A stretch of 21,193 bases of DNA from an uncultured Collinsella sp. (lineage in GTDB: Bacteria > Actinomycetota > Coriobacteriia > Coriobacteriales > Coriobacteriaceae): positions 1 to 21,193 of the forward strand of contig UQVD01000030.1 of the NCBI GenBank assembly GCA_900544385.1, given 5' to 3'. The notes beneath the pieces were generated by a model. That model saw only the letters and a list, made by a program, of their open reading frames with translations, was not told the DNA's origin and ran no database searches. Positions 1 through 6,028 of this stretch are shown here, piece by piece (positions within the stretch are counted from its first letter, which is position 1; each line of letters starts with the position of its first letter). The position numbers were made by a program, and so were the translations under genes.

Positions 1-40
1 CTGCATATCGTCGGCAGCGTCAGATGTGTATAAGAGACAG
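1..40 (+). other. Sequencing adapter (Nextera) at contig end
   Basis: Positions 8-40 match the Illumina Nextera Read 1 transposase adapter, including the complete 19-base Tn5 mosaic end AGATGTGTATAAGAGACAG at 22-40. Bases 1-7 are probably residual primer or index sequence. This is library-construction sequence left on the contig edge, not biology. Genomic sequence begins at about 41. Confidence 0.97.
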
Positions 41-296
41 GAATGAACTCGCGCTCTGTAAATTGCAATGCCATGGAAACTTCCTATCATGAACTGCCCA
101 CACAACGGGCGGTCTTTGCGCAACTGATTTATTCTAGCGTGCCAAGCCGCCGGCGCCCAAAGCTCCACCGTATCTATGGCAATCGACGTAATCGTCCAGC
201 ACGAAGACGGCGCCCACCGTTGTATGACAATGGGCAATGAACCTACCGTTGTTGTAGGATTCAGCATATTGACATCTTCGAGCGAAAGGCGCACAC
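41..296. other. Non-coding or unassigned leader at contig edge
   Basis: No convincing gene is visible between the adapter and the MOSC gene. A 48-codon frame from ATG 176 overlaps the MOSC start and has no recognisable product. Other frames here look like chance openings. The region may hold the MOSC gene promoter or the end of an upstream gene cut off by the contig edge. Confidence 0.4.
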
Positions 297-929
297 GTGC
301 CCCAAGACCATCCGACCGATAATCCCATCCTCAATGCCGCGAGGCGCGAGCTGGCGGAACGTGCGAAAGCGACCGCTCCCCTGTGCACGGCAAACGACGC
401 CTACAACGGACCCGCCCGCATCGTCTCGATCAACACGTCGGCACACAAGGGCACGCGCAAGTCGCCCGTCGCCGACGGGCACGACACCGTTATAGAGCAA
501 TTTGGCCTCGCCTCCGACGCACACGCCGGGCATTGGCACCGCCAGGTCTCTTTTTTAGCCGCGGAGTCCATCCAGACGGCGGAGGCACGCGGGCTCGATG
601 TGCACGAGGGCGACTTTGGCGAGAACTTCACAACCCAGGGCCTCAACCTGCTCTCGCTCCCCCTGGGAACGCAGCTCAAGCTTGGAAGCGACGTGATCGT
701 CGAAATCAGTCAGATCGGCAAGGTCTGCCACACACGCTGTGCCATCTACTATCTTGCCGGCGACTGCATCTTTCCCCACGAGGGCGTTTTTGGCGTGGTA
801 CTAAAGGGTGGAGAGGTCTACGCCGGCGATGATATCCAGGTAATCAAACTCGGCGACGGCACCTGTTCGTTCACCCCTGCCGAGGCCATCGAAGAGATTG
901 AGCAGGCTCGCCAGAAGGGCACGCTGTAG
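297..929 (+). CDS. MOSC domain-containing protein
   Basis: This is a 210-residue MOSC-domain protein. The fold binds sulfur carriers or molybdenum cofactor and is related to the C-terminus of Moco sulfurase and to YiiM/YuaD. Visible signs are RIVSINTSAHKGTRK at 41-55, HEGDFGENFTTQGL at 103-116, the cysteine-bearing segment GKVCHTRCAIYY at 141-152 with Cys144 and Cys148, and GVFGVVLKGGEVYAGDDI at 163-180. It is a stand-alone MOSC protein without the YiiM 3-alpha domain. The start is GTG at 297: an in-frame stop sits at 270-272, and AAAGG at 285-289 is 7 nt upstream. The first 40 residues precede the conserved domain. The substrate is not known; a role in molybdenum cofactor handling is the family expectation, but no other Moco gene lies in the window. 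Confidence 0.88.
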   Translation: MPQDHPTDNPILNAARRELAERAKATAPLCTANDAYNGPARIVSINTSAHKGTRKSPVADGHDTVIEQFGLASDAHAGHWHRQVSFLAAESIQTAEARGLDVHEGDFGENFTTQGLNLLSLPLGTQLKLGSDVIVEISQIGKVCHTRCAIYYLAGDCIFPHEGVFGVVLKGGEVYAGDDIQVIKLGDGTCSFTPAEAIEEIEQARQKGTL

Positions 930-1054
930 TTGTAAAACCCCACGTTGAGATGGCTTTTACAGCCTTAAACTCCTCTCAAACAGGGCTCTGTAACGTTAAA
1001 GTTGAACTCTATGGTTTCTCAACAATTCACCATTTCTGCAGGTCAAGGCCAAAG

Positions 1055-1104
1055 CCTCAAGTTCAACTTGACCCTTTGGAACCTTTAAGGTTCAAGTTGA
1101 GGTC
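1055..1104. promoter_or_regulatory. Paired dyads upstream of the secreted coiled-coil gene, possible operator
   Basis: Two 13-bp dyads with single-base centres lie side by side: CAAGTTCAACTTG at 1058-1070 and AACCTTTAAGGTT at 1080-1092, with centres 22 bp apart. The flank GGTTCAAGTTGAGG at 1089-1102 is a near-inverted copy of the first element. The words GTTGA and TCAAC recur upstream at 944, 1001 and 1018. A weak promoter (TTGAGG 1097-1102, 18 bp, TACCGT 1121-1126) would be covered by the second element. CCTCAAGTT-N-AACTTGACC resembles MerR/SoxR-type boxes in form only. A hairpin formed by CAACTTGACC and GGTTCAAGTTG is the alternative reading. Confidence 0.4.
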
Positions 1105-1163
1105 GAAAGCAGTAGTAGAATACCGTTCGAACCATAACCCACGATTGATTGCAGAGGGACTGG

Positions 1164-2297
1164 ATGCAGCATTCGAATCATCGCACCGCAGCGCTCATTG
1201 CGTCGAAGCCGGCTCGTATCATCACGAGCGCCGCGCTCGCCGTTGCGCTGACGGCCACGCCGATGCTCTCCCCCGTTGCGGCGTATGCCGCCTCGCAGGC
1301 AACGCAGGACCAGCTTTCCGCAGCCCAGCAGAAGATCGAAGCCGCCACGAGCGCCTACAACGACGCCCGCACCAAACTCGATGATCTGCAAAAGCAGATT
1401 GACTCCAATGAGGCAAGCATCGAGGAAATCGAGGCCAAGCTTCCCGAGCAGCAGGCCAAGGCAAGCTCCGCCATGCGCGATCTGTACAAGTATCAGAAGG
1501 GCACCAATCCCATCGTGAGCTTCCTGGTCAATGCGCAGAGCCTGGGTGAGTTCATCACGACCTGCAAATACACCAACCAGATCACGAGCTCGAGCGTCGA
1601 CGAGATCGAAGAGCTCAATAACATGCAAACCGAACTCGAGCAGAACAAGGCCGAGCTCCAGCAGGCCAAGTCACAGCTTGAGACAGAGCAGAAAAACGCC
1701 GAGGACGCGCTGGCGCAGGCCCAGCAGCTCCGCAGCGAGGCACAGGCAAAAGCCGAGCAGGAAAATGCCGCCGAGCTTGCCAAGCTTGAGGCCGATAAGG
1801 CCGCTGCCGCCGAGAAGCTCTCGGGCGAGGGCGTAAGCGGCAGCAATTCCAGCAGCCAGGCCACCAACACCAACACCACCATCGACACCACGGTGAACAA
1901 CGCCAATACCGGTAGTTCCGATTACGATTCGTTCATTAATGAGTGGACGAGTCGCATCGACAACTACCTTGCCGGCTCCCCCATGGCAGGCCAGGGCTAT
2001 AACTTTGCCGTCGCCGCTTGGAATACCGGTGTCGATCCCCGTTGGTCCCCCGCCATCGCCTGCATCGAGAGCACCAAGGGTGCTTATTGCGCCAATTCTT
2101 ACAACGCCTGGGGCTGGAGTGCCCGTGGCGGCGGTTGGCGCAGCTTTGGCAGCTGGAGCGAGGGCATCTCCGCCCACGTTGCCTATCTGGGCGCCAACTA
2201 CGGCTCCACCCTTACCCCGGCAGCGGCCAAAAAGTACTGCCCGCCCACGTGGCAGGACTGGTACAACAAAGTCGCCGCTCAGATGAACCGCATCTAA
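1164..2297 (+). CDS. Secreted PcsB-like coiled-coil protein with C-terminal lysozyme-like domain
   Basis: The 377-residue product is exported and probably acts on peptidoglycan. After a basic N-terminus, a hydrophobic segment (about 19-42) ends in VAAYA-AS, a signal peptidase I type site. Residues about 45-225 are a long coiled coil rich in Gln, Glu, Ala and Lys, like the N-terminal region of PcsB and CwlO-type hydrolases, with the family-typical stretch QKGTNPIVSFLVNAQSLGEFI. A Ser/Asn/Thr linker follows. The C-terminal 110 residues (WSPAIACIESTKG, NAWGWSARGGGWRSF, SWSEGISAHVAYLG) resemble the glucosaminidase/lysozyme-like fold, with the Glu of ACIES as likely acid. A NlpC/P60 or CHAP domain, the usual partner of this coiled coil, is absent. 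ATG 1164 was chosen because AGAGGGA at 1153-1159 precedes it; the longer frame from TTG 1149 would include this Shine-Dalgarno. Confidence 0.82.
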   Translation: MQHSNHRTAALIASKPARIITSAALAVALTATPMLSPVAAYAASQATQDQLSAAQQKIEAATSAYNDARTKLDDLQKQIDSNEASIEEIEAKLPEQQAKASSAMRDLYKYQKGTNPIVSFLVNAQSLGEFITTCKYTNQITSSSVDEIEELNNMQTELEQNKAELQQAKSQLETEQKNAEDALAQAQQLRSEAQAKAEQENAAELAKLEADKAAAAEKLSGEGVSGSNSSSQATNTNTTIDTTVNNANTGSSDYDSFINEWTSRIDNYLAGSPMAGQGYNFAVAAWNTGVDPRWSPAIACIESTKGAYCANSYNAWGWSARGGGWRSFGSWSEGISAHVAYLGANYGSTLTPAAAKKYCPPTWQDWYNKVAAQMNRI

Positions 2298-2307
2298 GTG
2301 CAACTGC

Positions 2308-2336
2308 AAAGGGCCCCAATGGGGTCCTTTTCTTTT
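2308..2336 (+). terminator. Rho-independent terminator
   Basis: Stem AAAGGGCCCC / GGGGTCCTTT (2308-2317 with 2321-2330, one G-U pair) with loop AAT, followed by TCTTTT. It lies 10 nt after the stop of the coiled-coil gene and overlaps the last bases of the convergent kinase gene. Confidence 0.88.
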
Positions 2337-3723
2337 AGGTAGCGGAGGTATCGACGACGCCGGTCGCATTGGCAACCGCGACTATGACAATCATGCATAG
2401 GAGCAGCACACCCAATGCCTTGAGCCAGAGTTTCGCGAGTTTCTTGCCGCGATAGCTGTCGAGCAGTGCGAATCGCCGACGAAGACGGCGCTTATCGAGC
2501 AGTGCGAAATGCATAAGCACCATAAGGCCATCGACAAAGAAAAAATACTCGATTATGAGAAGCCACGTCGGGTAGCTTTGGTTTGCTCCGGTGGGGTGAA
2601 AGACGGCAAAGTGACTTCCGGCAAAGAACACAAGCAGCGAGAAGCAGACGAGCGTATTCCAAATGCGGCCCAGAGACTCCGGAACGCGAGAGAGCAGGCC
2701 GCATGCAGCGGAGGCGGCAGGGTCAGGAGGCCCTGCGGGGTTCTGGAGCCCTTGGGGCGTCAACACCGTCTCCGAGGCCGGAGTTCGGACAGGCGGCGCA
2801 GGAGGCCGCACGGGGCGACTCAGATCGTATGCCGCGCGCGTCGCCCGTCCCAACGCTTCCGCACTCGCAAAACGCTTGGCCGGGTCGAGCGCCATCGACA
2901 TGCAGACGGCATCGGCAAGTGGAGTGGGAATGCCGCGCGCCTCGCATTGCTCGCGCATGTCGAGCCCTGGCTTAGGGTCGACTCCCGTCAAGCAGAAGAA
3001 CAACAGGGCGCCAAGTGCGTAGACGTCGCTTCGCACGCTCGTCTGCCCAAACCCATACTGCTCGGGCGGCGCATAGGGTCGCGTGCCAAACTTGACGGTG
3101 TCGGCATCGGCGCCATCGTGCCATACGCGCGCGATCCCCAGGTCGATAATCACCAGCGATGAAAACGTCAGGCCGTCATCAGGCGTATAGTTGGCACCTG
3201 TCACGATGATATTCGACGGCTTGAGGTCACGATGGATCACCGGCGCCGACGTCTCCCCCGCCATTGCAAAACCGGCATGGAGCTCGCCCACGGCGTCGCA
3301 AAGGACAGGATACAATTCACGCGCATAATCGGGGGTGGCTCCCAGACGGTCCACCAGCGCCCCGAGCGTCTCCCCTTCGATGTATTCCATAACCACGTTG
3401 AGCTCGTCGCCCACACGACGACAATCGACGATTCTGGGCAGGTGCTCAAAACGCCTGCCTGCCCGCTGAACGGCAAACAGACGCTCGTATGCCCCGCCGA
3501 TTTGAGCCGAAGCATCGATGCGTTTACGGACAAAGGGGCCGAGCGAGCCACCGCCGGTTCCTTCAAAGTACACGAGCTCGGTTGTTTCAACGGTCGAGCG
3601 CTTAAGTACACGCTCCACGCGATAGCTGTCGTCGCAATCGAGCGACGCCAGGTGCTCGGCAAGCGCTGCGGTCAGCTCGTCATCGGAATATGTTGGGGTC
3701 TGAGTATCCATAGCCTCCATCAT
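2335..3723 (-). CDS. Membrane-anchored serine/threonine protein kinase
   Basis: This is a Hanks-type Ser/Thr kinase of about 462 residues with a C-terminal membrane anchor. Numbering from ATG 3723: likely ATP-anchoring Lys67 (FVRKRID), catalytic loop HRDLKPSNIIV at 164-174, metal-binding DLG at 194-196 in place of the usual DFG, and APPEQYG plus SDVYALG in the activation and F-helix region. The N-lobe lacks an obvious GxGxxG loop. A Pro-rich linker (about 303-336) leads to three hydrophobic segments near 356-378, 387-408 and 435-455. There are no PASTA repeats, so it is not a PknB-type cell-wall sensor. The start is uncertain: GTG 3741, ATG 3723, 3720 and 3711 are in frame. GGAGG lies only 2 nt before 3711, and no good Shine-Dalgarno precedes the others. 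It follows the HTH gene by about 85 nt on the same strand. Confidence 0.9.
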   Translation of the reverse strand: MMEAMDTQTPTYSDDELTAALAEHLASLDCDDSYRVERVLKRSTVETTELVYFEGTGGGSLGPFVRKRIDASAQIGGAYERLFAVQRAGRRFEHLPRIVDCRRVGDELNVVMEYIEGETLGALVDRLGATPDYARELYPVLCDAVGELHAGFAMAGETSAPVIHRDLKPSNIIVTGANYTPDDGLTFSSLVIIDLGIARVWHDGADADTVKFGTRPYAPPEQYGFGQTSVRSDVYALGALLFFCLTGVDPKPGLDMREQCEARGIPTPLADAVCMSMALDPAKRFASAEALGRATRAAYDLSRPVRPPAPPVRTPASETVLTPQGLQNPAGPPDPAASAACGLLSRVPESLGRIWNTLVCFSLLVFFAGSHFAVFHPTGANQSYPTWLLIIEYFFFVDGLMVLMHFALLDKRRLRRRFALLDSYRGKKLAKLWLKALGVLLLCMIVIVAVANATGVVDTSAT

Positions 3724-3809
3724 AGCGCAGGGCGCAGACACCCCATGGCATCCGCGCCCCGTTCGTTTGCATCGTTGTTCGGCAGCTCCGCCGGCTCAGA
3801 TATCAGCCG

Positions 3810-4232
3810 CTAACTCACCGTCTCCTCGCCAAAGCGATACAGCTCCTCGTTGACCTTTTGGAGGCTGCACCCGCGATCGATGCAAAAGATGATAATCGCA
3901 TCGCGGCGGTCCTTGCAGTTAAGGACGCTTACCCCGGCAGCCGTCAGCGCACGGTTGGTTTCTTTGAGCGTCAGCGCCATCGCAAAGGCAATCTGCAGCA
4001 CCTTATTGCGGCTCAGATGCCGCGCACCGGTAAAGATCTGATAGCCAAAGGTCTCATTGAGATCGGCCATACGAACCACGCGCGAGCGCTCCAAGCCCTT
4101 TTCCTGCAGTAGCTGCTTCAGGTAGTTCGAAAGCGACGGGGCGGCAAAGTCGTGTTCTTTGATATAGCCATCGATGTTTGGCGCGTCGAGAAGCTCATTG
4201 AGCAACTCGTCAGTCAGCTTTTTATCGGGCAT
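3810..4232 (-). CDS. Helix-turn-helix (XRE-like) regulator upstream of the kinase
   Basis: A 140-residue protein with an XRE/Cro-like helix-turn-helix at about 33-90 (LSNYLKQLLQEKGLERSRVVRMADLNETFGYQIFTG, split here as domain description). The second half, with KDRRDAIIIFCIDRGCSLQKVNEELYRFGEE, is a conserved C-terminal helical part. Families of this shape often sit beside Ser/Thr kinases, as here with the kinase immediately downstream, so the pair may form a signalling unit with the regulator as target or partner; this is inference. ATG 4232 is well supported by GGGAGGTGA six to seven nt upstream. The gene follows the lipoprotein gene by 39 nt and may share its transcript. Confidence 0.8.
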   Translation of the reverse strand: MPDKKLTDELLNELLDAPNIDGYIKEHDFAAPSLSNYLKQLLQEKGLERSRVVRMADLNETFGYQIFTGARHLSRNKVLQIAFAMALTLKETNRALTAAGVSVLNCKDRRDAIIIFCIDRGCSLQKVNEELYRFGEETVS

Positions 4233-4271
4233 ACGACTTCACCTCCCATACGGCGCAACGGTAGCGACATG

Positions 4272-4814
4272 CTAGGCCAACACCCAGCTTGCAGTGGTAG
4301 ACTTATCAAACATGTTGGCAAAATACAGTGCCTTCTTGATATCGCCATCAAAGTAGATATTGCCCGCCACAGAGCCACCAGCGGCAAGGGTACCAGACTG
4401 CAGCTCATCGGAGCCCTCGCCGTAGTAACCCTGATTCTGCTGAGCGCCGTTGGCGTCCTCGCCCTTCCAGTCGTAGATGTTGTAATCTGCGCCCTCATCA
4501 CCATTGTTGACGTACGTGACGTGAATGCCCGTCATGGTCGAACCGTCATAATTTGTGAGGCCGGGCTGGACGGAATCGACAACGACGGAAAGACCGGCAG
4601 CCGTGGTCACCGTCGCACCAACCGCCAGGTCAGTCGTAGACTGCTCTTCCTTCTTCGCCTCTTCCTTCTTGTCGCCATCGCCAGCGTCCTCGGTGACGGT
4701 CGCCTTATCGCTACCACAACCGGTAAGAAGACCGGCAGTCCCCAAGGCGACGGTGGCGAATGCGCCCAGTGCAGCGCGACGGCTCAGCAGCACTTCGTTT
4801 TCAAGCTTTTTCAT
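4272..4814 (-). CDS. Predicted lipoprotein, DUF4352-like
   Basis: The 180-residue product is an exported lipoprotein. The N-terminus has SRRAALGAF (11-19), a twin-arginine-like motif, and a lipobox LLTGC with the lipidated cysteine at residue 33. A charged, Lys/Glu-rich spacer (about 38-60) is followed by a beta-rich domain resembling DUF4352 (telokin-like immunoglobulin fold): VGATVTTAAGLSVVVDSVQPG, then GIHVTYVNNGDEGADYNIYDW. Such domains are usually extracytoplasmic ligand- or protein-binding modules; the ligand here is unknown. Two ATGs are adjacent at 4817 and 4814. The second has AAGGA at six nt and is preferred. The ribosome binding site is buried in a perfect 14-bp inverted repeat, described separately. 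Confidence 0.82.
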   Translation of the reverse strand: MKKLENEVLLSRRAALGAFATVALGTAGLLTGCGSDKATVTEDAGDGDKKEEAKKEEQSTTDLAVGATVTTAAGLSVVVDSVQPGLTNYDGSTMTGIHVTYVNNGDEGADYNIYDWKGEDANGAQQNQGYYGEGSDELQSGTLAAGGSVAGNIYFDGDIKKALYFANMFDKSTTASWVLA

Positions 4815-4819
4815 CATGC

Positions 4820-4873
4820 ATCCTTCCTACGATCCGGCTACCGTGCCGGCACACAGCACATCGTAGGAAGGAT
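4820..4873 (-). promoter_or_regulatory. 5'-UTR hairpin sequestering the lipoprotein ribosome binding site
   Basis: ATCCTTCCTACGAT at 4820-4833 and its exact reverse complement at 4860-4873 form a perfect 14-bp stem in the minus-strand leader. A second 5-bp stem (4834-4838 with 4845-4849, loop 4839-4844) sits inside, and 4850-4859 is left as a 10-nt bulge. The 3' arm in the mRNA contains AGGAAGGA, the only Shine-Dalgarno for the gene, ending 2 nt before the first ATG. Folded, this RNA would block initiation. No known riboswitch class was recognised. Confidence 0.8.
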
Positions 4874-4884
4874 TAAACTTGAAC

Positions 4885-4914
4885 TCATTAGCTGAGAGCT
4901 AAGGCTGCGGTAAA
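4885..4914 (-). promoter_or_regulatory. Candidate promoter with overlapping dyad for the lipoprotein gene
   Basis: On the minus strand TTTACC (4909-4914), an 18-bp spacer and TAATGA (4885-4890) give a plausible sigma-70 type promoter. Transcription would start near 4878, just before the hairpin that begins at 4873. The dyad TTAGCT-GAG-AGCTAA at 4888-4902 overlaps the -10 side and could be an operator. Confidence 0.4.
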
Positions 4915-4978
4915 CGGCCAATGCAGTTATCCAAACGCCGAGCAAACGCACTTTGCGCAACCGTCTGCTGGCAGTGCA

Positions 4979-5302
4979 TCAACCCACCGTGACGGATTCC
5001 CCGGTAAAGGTGCTCACAAGCAACAGGATAAAGAAGGCCAAATAGCTGATGCTCAGCAGGTAGGCGATGACCAAAAAGGCAATCCATCCTACATTGGTCT
5101 TACCGTCGGCGCGGCGCTGCTCACGACTGCGATAAAGCCAAATCGTCACGCCGATAGCAGTGATAAACAGTACGAGTGCCGCCGTAGCCAGCCCAGCAAG
5201 CACAAACATCACGCCAATGCCCACAGCGATGACCGGAAGCAGCAGCAAACCGCACCCGCATCCACCCGGACTATATACGGCAGACTGTCGGCGTCGCCTC
5301 AT
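4979..5302 (-). CDS. Small hypothetical membrane protein
   Basis: The product is about 107 residues. A basic N-terminus (MRRRRQ) and a Gly/Cys-rich patch (GGCGCG) precede a long hydrophobic stretch, about residues 17-56 (LLLLPVIAVGIGVMFVLAG..VLFITAIGVTIWLY), likely two membrane helices. A basic cytoplasmic loop (RSREQRRADGKTN) and a third hydrophobic segment (WIAFLVIAYLLSISYLAFFILLLV) follow. No known family was recognised. ATG 5302 is preferred because GGGGGTGG lies seven nt upstream. A longer frame from GTG 5332 overlaps the higA stop by one base (TAGTG) but lacks a ribosome binding site. It lies directly downstream of higBA and may be co-transcribed; a functional link is not evident. Confidence 0.6.
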   Translation of the reverse strand: MRRRRQSAVYSPGGCGCGLLLLPVIAVGIGVMFVLAGLATAALVLFITAIGVTIWLYRSREQRRADGKTNVGWIAFLVIAYLLSISYLAFFILLLVSTFTGESVTVG

Positions 5303-5331
5303 CGCCGCGCCACCCCCATCATCTTTGAGCA

Positions 5332-5673
5332 CTACAGTGCGATAGCCTGCTGAACAGGAACGATCTTGTCGAGTTCCGGTTCGATCCGCCTTTTCTCGGC
5401 CTCAAGGTCAAACGCCACCTGAGCGCGCAGCCAATAACCATCCGTCAGGCCAAAATAACGGCAAAGACGGAGGTCGGTGTCGGCCGTCACGCGACGTTTT
5501 CCCAAGACAATCTGCCCGATACGCTGAGCCGGAATCCCAGTCTCTTTCGCAAGGCGATATTGAGAAATGCCCATGGGAACAAGAAACTCCTCTTTGAGAA
5601 GCTCACCAGGAGTCACCGGCGACAGCAAATCGGCCGAAGTCTCATCACTTGTGATAATCGACGATTTCGACAT
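5332..5673 (-). CDS. higA: HigA-family antitoxin, XRE helix-turn-helix
   Basis: A 113-residue antitoxin of the HigA/VapI type. It would bind and neutralise HigB and, with it, repress the operon promoter. The helix-turn-helix covers about 23-75: SPVTPGELLKEEFLVPMGIS, then QYRLAKETGIPAQRIGQIV and GKRRVTADTDLRLCRYFGL. The tail FGLTDGYWLRAQVAFDLEAEKRRIEPEL is characteristic of HigA proteins, which carry an N-terminal DNA-binding domain and a C-terminal dimer helix. ATG 5673 gives the family-typical length and has AGGAGA nine nt upstream. An in-frame extension to 5748 lies wholly within the toxin gene and is not supported. Its start overlaps the toxin 3' end by 29 nt, so the two are translationally coupled. 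Confidence 0.9.
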   Translation of the reverse strand: MSKSSIITSDETSADLLSPVTPGELLKEEFLVPMGISQYRLAKETGIPAQRIGQIVLGKRRVTADTDLRLCRYFGLTDGYWLRAQVAFDLEAEKRRIEPELDKIVPVQQAIAL

Positions 5674-5926
5674 TCCAAGCCATCTCCTGTCTCCACTCAA
5701 AACAGACCCGATAGCGCTCGTTAACACGGATGCTATATTGACCGGCACGATCGCCCTTCAAAGCTTCCAGGCGGTTGCCCGGTGGAACGCGAAGATCATC
5801 AAGCGAAGCACAGACCTGCAGTTGGCGAATCTTCCTCAACGCAACACGCTCAAAGGGCACGAACCTCCTGACCCGCACACCCATGGCAAAGCGTTCGGTA
5901 TCCTCATCTTTATACGATGCAATCAT
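5645..5926 (-). CDS. higB: HigB-family (RelE superfamily) mRNA-interferase toxin
   Basis: A 93-residue toxin of the HigB/RelE family, a ribosome-dependent mRNA endonuclease in characterised members. Family signatures are MIASYKDEDTERFAMG at the start, VRRF, ERVALRKIRQL, LDDLRVPPGNRLEALKGDR (about 43-61), GQYSIRVNERYRVCF and the terminal VEIVDYHK. All core residues appear intact, so the toxin is probably active. Toxin precedes antitoxin, the order typical of higBA and opposite to most type II systems. ATG 5926 has AAGG seven nt upstream. The gene lies about 100 nt after the M20 hydrolase but has its own -10 element (TATAAT) and operator-like dyads. Confidence 0.93.
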   Translation of the reverse strand: MIASYKDEDTERFAMGVRVRRFVPFERVALRKIRQLQVCASLDDLRVPPGNRLEALKGDRAGQYSIRVNERYRVCFEWRQEMAWNVEIVDYHK

Positions 5927-5937
5927 AGTATCGCCTT

Positions 5938-5990
5938 ACGTTAGTAACGTCAAACGTTTCTATAGACTTACATCTCTATTATATCGTACG
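5938..5990 (-). promoter_or_regulatory. higBA promoter and operator dyads
   Basis: A consensus -10 element TATAAT (plus-strand ATTATA at 5978-5983) reads towards higB, with no good -35. Downstream lie the perfect odd-centred dyad ACGTTA-G-TAACGT at 5938-5950 and AAACGTTT at 5952-5959. CGTACG (5985-5990) abuts the -10. The shared ACGT core suggests tandem sites for the HigA or HigBA autorepressor. The first dyad ends 11 nt before the higB start codon. Confidence 0.6.
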
Positions 5991-6028
5991 TTTGTTCGTG
6001 TTTTCTAGAACAAATAGTCCTTTGCGCC

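Noticed and set aside
176..322. 48-codon plus-strand frame overlapping the MOSC start
   Set aside because: No ribosome binding site, no recognisable product, and it overlaps the better supported MOSC start by 26 nt.
1055..1073. SoxR binding box before the coiled-coil gene
   Set aside because: It resembles CCTCAAGTTAACTTGAGG but has an odd centre and a mismatched right arm, no 19-bp-spaced promoter around it, and no SoxR gene nearby. Kept only as a generic dyad.
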